Position numbers and translations under genes: made by a program. Positions 57,351 to 64,000 of a stretch of 64,000 nucleotides of DNA are shown in pieces. Positions within the stretch are counted from its first letter, which is position 1, and each line of letters begins with the position of its first letter. The notes beneath the pieces were generated by a model, which worked only from the letters and a program-made list of their open reading frames with translations, was not told the origin of the DNA and did not search any database. Source of the stretch: Anaeromyxobacter sp. (GTDB taxonomy: Bacteria; Myxococcota; Myxococcia; Myxococcales; Anaeromyxobacteraceae). The DNA lies in the NCBI GenBank assembly GCA_016718565.1, contig JADKCZ010000001.1:372001-436000 (forward strand). Direction: 5' to 3'.

Positions 57351-59237
57351 TTACACGGGCAGCCCCACGGCCCGCATCAGCGCCAGCGCGTTGGAGTGGC
57401 GCACCACGCCCGGCTTGAGCCGGTAGTCGAAGGCCAGCTGGCCGTCGACCACCTGATCCTCGAAGTGGGCGTTGAGGATGGGAAGCCCGGCGCCGGCCGG
57501 CGGGGTCGGGGCGCCGCCCACCCCGCCGCCAGCCCCGTCGCCCTGGCCCGGTGCCAGTCCGGCCTCGTCCGGCGCGGGCGCCGACCCATCGCCGAGCGCG
57601 GTCAGCGCCAGGTCGTGGGTCGTCACCAGCCCGATGGCCCCGCGCGCCAGCAGCTCGCGCAGCACCGCCTCGGCCCCGACCCGCCGGTCGTGCGAGTTGG
57701 TGCCGTGCAGGATCTCGTCGAGCAGGAAGAGCAGCGGCGGCGCGCCGGCGGCCAGGTCCGCCAGCAGCTTGAGCCGGGTGATCTCGGCGTAGAAGCGCGA
57801 CCGGCCCGCCAGCAGCGAGTCCTGGATGCGCAGGGTGGCCCCCACCCCGAGCGGCGTGAGCGCGAGCCGCCCGGCCCGCACCGGCGCGCCCGCCAGCGCC
57901 AGCACCACGTTCACGCCCACCGTCCGGAGCCAGGTGCTCTTGCCGGACATGTTGGAGCCGGACACCAGCACGGCGCACGGGGCGCCGCCGCCGAGCGCGA
58001 GGTCGTTGGGCACGGCGCCCGGCAGGAGGGGGTGGGCCAGGCCGGCCGCCTCGAGGCGGGCCGGCGCGCCCGGCGCCGGGTCCAGCACCTCCGGGAAGGG
58101 GTCGCCCGGGTGCTCGAAGGCGTGGCCGGCCAGCGAGGAGAGGGCCTCCAGCTCGGCCACCGCGTCGAGCCAGCGGGCCACCGCGCCGCCGCTCCCGCGC
58201 CGCCAGCGCTCCACCGCCAGCGCCTGCGCCGGCCGCCACAGCAGCAGGAAGCCCAGGGGGGCGAAGGCCTGGTTGTGGGCCCAGCCGAGCCGCTCCACGA
58301 TGCGCCCGAGCGCGGCGATGCGGTGGGAGGCCGGGGCCGGGCCGTCGAGCAGCACGCGCTGCAGCGCCAGCAGCCGCGGGTCCAGGAAGGGCTCGCGCTC
58401 CAGCCGCGCCAGCACCAGCGCCAGCACCCGCAGCTCCGCCGCCGGCCGGTCCACCCCGCCCGCCACCCGTGCCAGCCGGTCGCGCAGCACCCTGAGCAGC
58501 GCGGCCTCGGCGAGCAGCGCCGCGGCGAAGGGGGCAGGGCCCATCAGCCCGGCGACCAGGGCCGCCAGCGCGCCCATTGTCGCCGCCACCAGCGCGGCCG
58601 CGGCCGGCCCGGTCCAGCCGGGCAGGAGCGGCGGCCCGGCGCCCCAGGTGGCCACCAGGGCGGCGTCCACCCCGGCCCGCACCTCCTCGCCCAGCACCGT
58701 CAGGTCCTCGCGCAGGTCGAGCCGCGGCGTGAGCTCGGCCACGGCGCGCTGCCGGGCCCTCACCTCCGGGGCTGCGGCGGGGGAGAGCAGCCAGGAGGCC
58801 AGCCGGTCCTCGCCGGGGCGGGTGCGCGCGGCGCACAAGAGCTCGAAGAGCGAGCCCGGGCCGAACAGGTCGAGGTCCTGGGCGTACGGGTGGGCCGGAT
58901 CGGCGAAGCGCTCGCCGGCGGTGCCGCGCCCGGCGAAGCGGCCGTCGAGCCGCTCCAGGCCGGCGGCGTGGAAGGCGGCGCCCCGGCGGGCCCGGTCGCG
59001 GGCGGCGTAGACCCGGTCGTGCAGCGTCACCAGGGCCAGGAAGGCCGCCGCGGGCAGGAGCAGCCAGGCGGCGGGCAAGCGGGGGGCGCCCAGGGTGGCC
59101 CAGGCCAGCGCCGCGAAGGCCAGGAAGGCCGCCAGCCGGGCCCGGCCCAGCCAGGCGTCCTGGGCGTCGCGCCGCGCCACCTCGGCGAGCCGCGCGGCCC
59201 GGCGGGCCGACAGCTGGGTCCGCGGATCCGGCGCCAT
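57351..59237 (-). CDS. Membrane-anchored MutS-like ATPase
   Basis: Protein of 628 residues. The C-terminal half is a MutS-type ATPase: SGSNMSGKSTWLRTVG (Walker A, about residue 425), RIQDSLLAGRSRFYAEI, LFLLDEILHGTNSHDRR (Walker B and D-loop) and VVRHSNALALMRAVG. The N-terminal part has two membrane helices within the first 90 residues and two more near residues 220-255, and lacks the mismatch-binding domain I; the central lever region is helical. ATG 59237 overlaps the stop of the nuclease gene upstream by one base (TGATG), so the two are co-translated. The role of MutS-like proteins with membrane segments is not known to me. Confidence 0.85.
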   Translation of the reverse strand: MAPDPRTQLSARRAARLAEVARRDAQDAWLGRARLAAFLAFAALAWATLGAPRLPAAWLLLPAAAFLALVTLHDRVYAARDRARRGAAFHAAGLERLDGRFAGRGTAGERFADPAHPYAQDLDLFGPGSLFELLCAARTRPGEDRLASWLLSPAAAPEVRARQRAVAELTPRLDLREDLTVLGEEVRAGVDAALVATWGAGPPLLPGWTGPAAAALVAATMGALAALVAGLMGPAPFAAALLAEAALLRVLRDRLARVAGGVDRPAAELRVLALVLARLEREPFLDPRLLALQRVLLDGPAPASHRIAALGRIVERLGWAHNQAFAPLGFLLLWRPAQALAVERWRRGSGGAVARWLDAVAELEALSSLAGHAFEHPGDPFPEVLDPAPGAPARLEAAGLAHPLLPGAVPNDLALGGGAPCAVLVSGSNMSGKSTWLRTVGVNVVLALAGAPVRAGRLALTPLGVGATLRIQDSLLAGRSRFYAEITRLKLLADLAAGAPPLLFLLDEILHGTNSHDRRVGAEAVLRELLARGAIGLVTTHDLALTALGDGSAPAPDEAGLAPGQGDGAGGGVGGAPTPPAGAGLPILNAHFEDQVVDGQLAFDYRLKPGVVRHSNALALMRAVGLPV

Positions 59238-60181
59238 CAGCCGCACCGGAAGCTGCCGATGAGCGGCACGTGGTCGGAGAGGCCGGAGAAGGGCGCCCCG
59301 CGCGCCCCGAAAGGCCGGGTCCCCTCCAGGTCCAGGAAGGTCACGCCGTTGCCGCAGAAGAGGTGGTCGAGGTGCATGCGCAGGTTGAAGAAGCCGGCGG
59401 TGGGGAAGGCGCCGGGCCTGGCGGCGTCGCACTGCCCGAGCCGCTCCTGCGCCGCGTCGAAGCCGGCCTCGTCGCGCAGGTAGCGGTAGACCGGCGAGCC
59501 CGGGGCGCTGTTGAAGTCGCCGCACACCAGGAAGGGCTCCGGGCCCGCCAGCGCCTTCACGAAGGTGGCCAGGGTGCGGGCCTCGGCCAGCTGGTTCGAG
59601 CCGAAGCCGAGCCGCCGCTTCTCGGCCCAGAAGGCCCGGGCGAAGGGGGTGGGCAGCGAGAGGTGGGTGTTGAAGAGGTGGAGCCGCCGGCCGCCCGGCG
59701 TGCGCAGCTCCATGTGGGCGCAGATGCGGGCCTGCTTGCGCGCCTTGAAGCGGACCACGTGGTGGTGGGTGATGGAGTGGGGCTCGGCCGAGTTCTCCCC
59801 CTCCACCCGCAGCCGCCGCTCGTTCACCAGGATGGCCAGCCCGGCGGTGGTGATGGGCAGGCCGCGCAGCCGGTGGGCGTGGGCCGGGAAGTAGAAGGCC
59901 TCGTAGGGGCAGCGCCGGTCGCGCGCCAGGAAGGCGGCGCGCAGCTCGTCCATGAAGCCCTCGAGCTGGGTCTCCCCGGCGGCGGCGCCGCGGATGGCCA
60001 GGCGGGAGCGGAGCGAGCTGGTCTCGATCTCCTGCAGGCACAGCAGGTCCGGGATGGGGTCGAGCGCCGCCAGGCGGGCGGCGATGCGCCGCTGCGAGGC
60101 GCGGGTGGAGGCCAGCCCCTTCAGCGCGTGGCCGAAGTAGCGGACGTTGTAGCTCACCACGCGGAGCGGGTTCGAAGGCAC
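59237..60181 (-). CDS. Endonuclease/exonuclease/phosphatase (EEP) family protein
   Basis: Protein of 314 residues with the EEP fold motifs in order: VVSYNVRYFG near the start, LLCLQEIE (catalytic Glu), HLFNTHLSLP, GDFNSAPGSPVYRYLRD (metal Asp/Asn) and SDHVPLIGSF (general-base His). Relatives are DNase I, ExoIII, sphingomyelinase and inositol phosphatases; the LCLQEIE to GDFN spacing fits nuclease types as well. GTG at 60179-60181 is the only start near the first motif. Translationally coupled to the downstream MutS-like gene. Confidence 0.85.
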   Translation of the reverse strand: MPSNPLRVVSYNVRYFGHALKGLASTRASQRRIAARLAALDPIPDLLCLQEIETSSLRSRLAIRGAAAGETQLEGFMDELRAAFLARDRRCPYEAFYFPAHAHRLRGLPITTAGLAILVNERRLRVEGENSAEPHSITHHHVVRFKARKQARICAHMELRTPGGRRLHLFNTHLSLPTPFARAFWAEKRRLGFGSNQLAEARTLATFVKALAGPEPFLVCGDFNSAPGSPVYRYLRDEAGFDAAQERLGQCDAARPGAFPTAGFFNLRMHLDHLFCGNGVTFLDLEGTRPFGARGAPFSGLSDHVPLIGSFRCG

Positions 60182-60313
60182 CGTGGGTGCAGGTATAGCC
60201 CGCAGGCCGGCCGGCGGCCCGCTCCGAGGGGGGGCGCGGCGAGGGCGCGCAGGGCGCCTGCGCGGATCCCGGGCGCGGGCTAGGATCCGCCGCCACCCGT
60301 GGGGTCCCCCGCC

Positions 60314-61893
60314 ATGCACGCGCTGCCAGCCGCCCTCCTCGCCGCCGTCCTCTCCGCGACCCCGGCGGCCCCGGCCGCCCGGCCCCGCCCCCTGGTCCAG
60401 GAGGCCCCCCTGCGCGCCCACCTGGCCTTCCTGGCCGACGACCTCCTGGAGGGGCGCGGCACCGGGCAGCGCGGCGGGGCGCTGGCGGTCCGCTACCTGG
60501 AGACCCAGCTCAGGGCGCTGGGGCTGGCGCCGGCGGTGGGCCAGGGCTACCTGCAGCGCGCCGAGGTGCAGGGCGTGAAGCTCCGGCCCGCCGAGAGCGC
60601 GCTCACCTTCCACGGCCCCGGCGGCGCGCTGCCGGCGACGCTCGGCGAGGACCTGGTGGCGGCCAGCGGGCAGGGCAGCGGCGAGGTGCGGCTCGAGGCC
60701 GAGGTGGTCTTCGTGGGCTTCGGCATCCAGGCCGCCGCCGAGCGCTGGGACGACTACCAGGGGGCCGACCTGCGGGGGAAGCTGCTGCTCATGCTGGTGA
60801 ACGAGCCGCCGCCCACCGCCGGGGAGCCGGGCCGCTTCGGCGGCGCCGACCTCACCGAGTACGGCCGCTGGACCTGGAAGTTCGAGGAGGCGGCCCGGCG
60901 CGGCGCGGCCGGGGTGCTGCTGGTGCACACCACCGAGTCGGCCTCCTACGGCTGGGGGGTGGTGCGCACCGGCTTCGGCGGCGAGAAGTTCCGCCTGGCG
61001 GCGGGGCCGCGCCTCACGCCGCTGCAGGGCTGGGTCACCGAGGCCTTCGCCCGGCGGCTGGCGGCGGCCGGCGGCCAGGACCTCGACGCCCTGCGCGCCC
61101 GCGCCCTGGTCCGCGGCTTCCGGCCCGTGCCGCTCGGCCTGGGCCTGACGGCCCGGCTCACCTCCGACGTCCGCACCTTCACGCAGGAGAACGTGGCCGG
61201 GGTGGTGCGCGGCACCGACCCCGCCCTGGCGAGGGAGGCGGTGCTCTACAGCGCCCACTGGGATCACTTCGGGGTGGTGGACGGCACCATCCGCAACGGC
61301 GCGGTGGACAACGCCTCCGGCTGCGCCGCCGCGCTGGCGCTGGCGCAGGCCGCGGCGGGGAGCCCGGCCCGCCGCTCGCAGGTCTTCCTCTTCACCTTCG
61401 GCGAGGAGCAGGGGCTGCTCGGCGCCTCCGCCTGGGTGCAGGAGGGGCCCTGGCCGGTGGCCGACACGGTGGCCAACCTGAACCTCGAGTCGCTCAACTT
61501 CGTCGGCCCCTCGCGCGACGTGGAGTTCCTGGGGGGGCGGCGCTCCACCCTGCTGGCGCTGGCCCAGCGGGTGGCGCCCCTCACCGGCCTGACGCTCCGC
61601 CTCGACGACCCCGACCCGGCCGGCCTCTCCTTCCGCAGCGACCACTTCCCCTTCGCCCGCGCCGGCGTGCCGGCCCTGAGCCCGGGCTTCAGCCTGGCAG
61701 GCCAGCGCGACTACCTGCGCGACGGCGAGGCCAGCCGCGCCCGGGCCGCCGCCAACCTGGAGCGCTACCACCAGGCCAGCGACGACTACGATCCGGCCTG
61801 GGACCTCTCCGGCATGGTGCAGCACGCCCAGTTCGTCCTCGACCTCGGCCAGGCCGTGGCCGACGCCCCCGACCGGCCCACCTGGAGGACGCC

Positions 61894-61897
<4 letters not shown>
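60314..61897 (+). CDS. M28 family peptidase, secreted
   Basis: Protein of 527 residues with a short signal-like N-terminus (LPAALLAAVLSATPAAPAA). The zinc-aminopeptidase core has SAHWDHFGVV (His-x-Asp ligand), NGAVDNASGCAAALALAQ (bridging Asp), FTFGEEQGLLGA (catalytic Glu and ligand) and SFRSDHFPFARAGVP near the end. Such enzymes cleave N-terminal amino acids from peptides. The PA-like insertion is the middle AVLLVNE/AGVLLVHTTE region. It overlaps the kbl start by four bases (ATGA). ATG 60314 preferred over GTG 60299. Confidence 0.9.
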
Positions 61898-63087
<1,190 letters not shown>

Positions 63088-63154
63088 CCCGGCGGCGCGC
63101 GGCGGCGCGGCGCGGCGGCGGGCGGGAGCGGCGCGGCGGATCCGAGGAGGCGGC

Positions 63155-64000
63155 ATGAAGGCCCTGGCGAAGACCGAGCGGAAGGAAGGCATCTGGCTGG
63201 TGCAGGACGCGCCCGAGCCGGCGGTGGGCGTGCACGACGTGCTGATCCGCGTCCGCAAGAGCGCCATCTGCGGCACCGACGTGCACATCTACAACTGGGA
63301 CGAGTGGAGCCAGCGCACCATCCCGGTGCCCATGATCGTGGGGCACGAGTACGTCGGGGTGGTGGAGCGGGTGGGGGCCGAGGTGGAGGCCTTCAAGCCC
63401 GGCGACCGGGTCAGCGGGGAGGGGCACCTGACCTGCGGCTTCTGCCGCAACTGCCGGGCCGGCCGGCGCCACCTGTGCCGCCACACCGTCGGCGTGGGGG
63501 TGAACCGGCCCGGCTCGTTCGCCGAGCTGCTCTCCATCCCCTCGGTCAACGCCTACCTGATCCCCGACGACGTCCCGGACGACATCGCCGCCATCTTCGA
63601 CCCCTACGGCAACGCGGTGCACACCGCGCTCTCCTTCGACCTGGTGGGCGAGGACGTGCTCATCACCGGGGCCGGCCCCATCGGCGCCATGGCGGCGGCG
63701 GTGGCGCGCCACGTGGGCGCCCGCCACGTGGTGGTCACCGACGTCAACGACTACCGGCTGGAGCTGGCCGCCAGGCTGGGCGCCTCGCGCACCGTCAACG
63801 TGGCCAGGGAGGACCTGCGGGCGGTGATGGCCGGCCTCGGCATGAAGGAGGGGTTCGACGTCGGCCTGGAGATGAGCGGCAACGGCGGCGCCTTCCGGCA
63901 GCTGCTGGAGGTGATGAACCACGGCGGCAAGGTGGCGCTGCTGGGCATCATGGCGGGCCAGGAGGCCATCGACTGGAGCCAGGTGGTCTTCAAGGGGCTG
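63155..64000 (+). CDS. tdh: L-threonine 3-dehydrogenase, 3' end cut by the window
   Basis: Zinc alcohol-dehydrogenase-family enzyme that oxidises threonine to 2-amino-3-ketobutyrate, the substrate of Kbl. ATG 63155 has GAGGAGG (63144-63150) upstream. Motifs: CGTDVHIYNWDEW and GHEYVGVV (catalytic zinc ligands), LTCGFCRNCRAGRRHLC (structural zinc Cys cluster), GAGPIGAMAAAVA (NAD loop) and VVTDVNDYRLELA. About 282 residues are in the window; roughly 60 are missing at the 3' side. Forms the usual kbl-tdh pair. Confidence 0.95.
   Translation, partial: MKALAKTERKEGIWLVQDAPEPAVGVHDVLIRVRKSAICGTDVHIYNWDEWSQRTIPVPMIVGHEYVGVVERVGAEVEAFKPGDRVSGEGHLTCGFCRNCRAGRRHLCRHTVGVGVNRPGSFAELLSIPSVNAYLIPDDVPDDIAAIFDPYGNAVHTALSFDLVGEDVLITGAGPIGAMAAAVARHVGARHVVVTDVNDYRLELAARLGASRTVNVAREDLRAVMAGLGMKEGFDVGLEMSGNGGAFRQLLEVMNHGGKVALLGIMAGQEAIDWSQVVFKGL

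Overview
The window is a stretch of very G+C-rich bacterial chromosome (about three quarters G+C by eye, with almost every codon ending in G or C). The gene content suggests a soil-type member of the Myxococcota, close to Anaeromyxobacter: TamA/TamB-like envelope proteins, an ECF sigma factor coupled to a Ser/Thr kinase, a hybrid histidine kinase, a PilZ protein, an HNH/DUF222-like endonuclease, many GTG starts, and repeat families typical of such genomes. This assignment is inferred from style and gene families, not from a marker gene. Both ends cut genes: a phosphomannomutase/phosphoglucomutase at the left and threonine dehydrogenase at the right. I see no rRNA, tRNA, CRISPR array or intact insertion sequence.

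Layout. 1-2121: sugar-phosphate genes (phosphohexomutase, ROK glucokinase). 2122-4941: a promoter, a 22-residue lysine-rich ORF and a UUCG-loop terminator lie just upstream of an RqcH/FbpA-type ribosome-quality-control gene that carries palindromic repeats inside its reading frame; a SprT-like protease follows. 5005-11714: a TamA/BamA-like barrel and a TamB-like protein. 11708-18121: a GT87-like membrane glycosyltransferase, DedA, a transglutaminase-like protein, an M20 peptidase and argC-argB. 18406-23772: PilZ, a zinc-ribbon protein, a hexanucleotide array, a methyltransferase, a lipoprotein, a thioesterase and a large HNH protein with an internal duplication. 23773-27690: dispersed repeats surround a nickel-uptake gene set (NikK-like, NikL-like, an outer-membrane barrel, CbiM, NikR) that has no ATPase or T component here. 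27691-36660: lipid, repair and amino-acid housekeeping genes (acyl-ACP thioesterase, HIT, Dtd, AstA, UMF1 transporter, GNAT, zinc-ribbon protein, MsrA, a degenerate APP1-like protein, a spermidine-synthase-like protein with a probable frameshift, a HAD dehalogenase).

36768-46181: an ABC-F ATPase, then a heavy-metal RND efflux operon (His-rich secreted protein, TolC-like channel, adaptor, pump), a Met/His-rich lipoprotein, and about 0.85 kb of decayed gene pieces that include a response regulator with most of its AAA+ domain missing. 46182-49519: small envelope proteins, a Pal-like lipoprotein, a further lipoprotein and a sigma factor. 49636-54448: a CHASE-like hybrid kinase divergent from a sigma factor/Ser-Thr kinase pair. 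54624-57323: a VKOR-DsbA fusion followed by MsrB, a disulfide/methionine repair cluster. 57351-60181: a membrane-anchored MutS-like ATPase translationally linked to an EEP-fold nuclease. 60314-64000: an M28 peptidase, kbl and tdh for threonine catabolism.

The observations I rate most worth following are the lysine-rich ORF and terminator ahead of the RqcH gene, the membrane MutS/EEP nuclease pair, and the nickel-uptake operon that lacks its energising half. Starts were chosen from ribosome-binding sites, overlaps and family length. Functions rest on motifs read by eye, with no database search.
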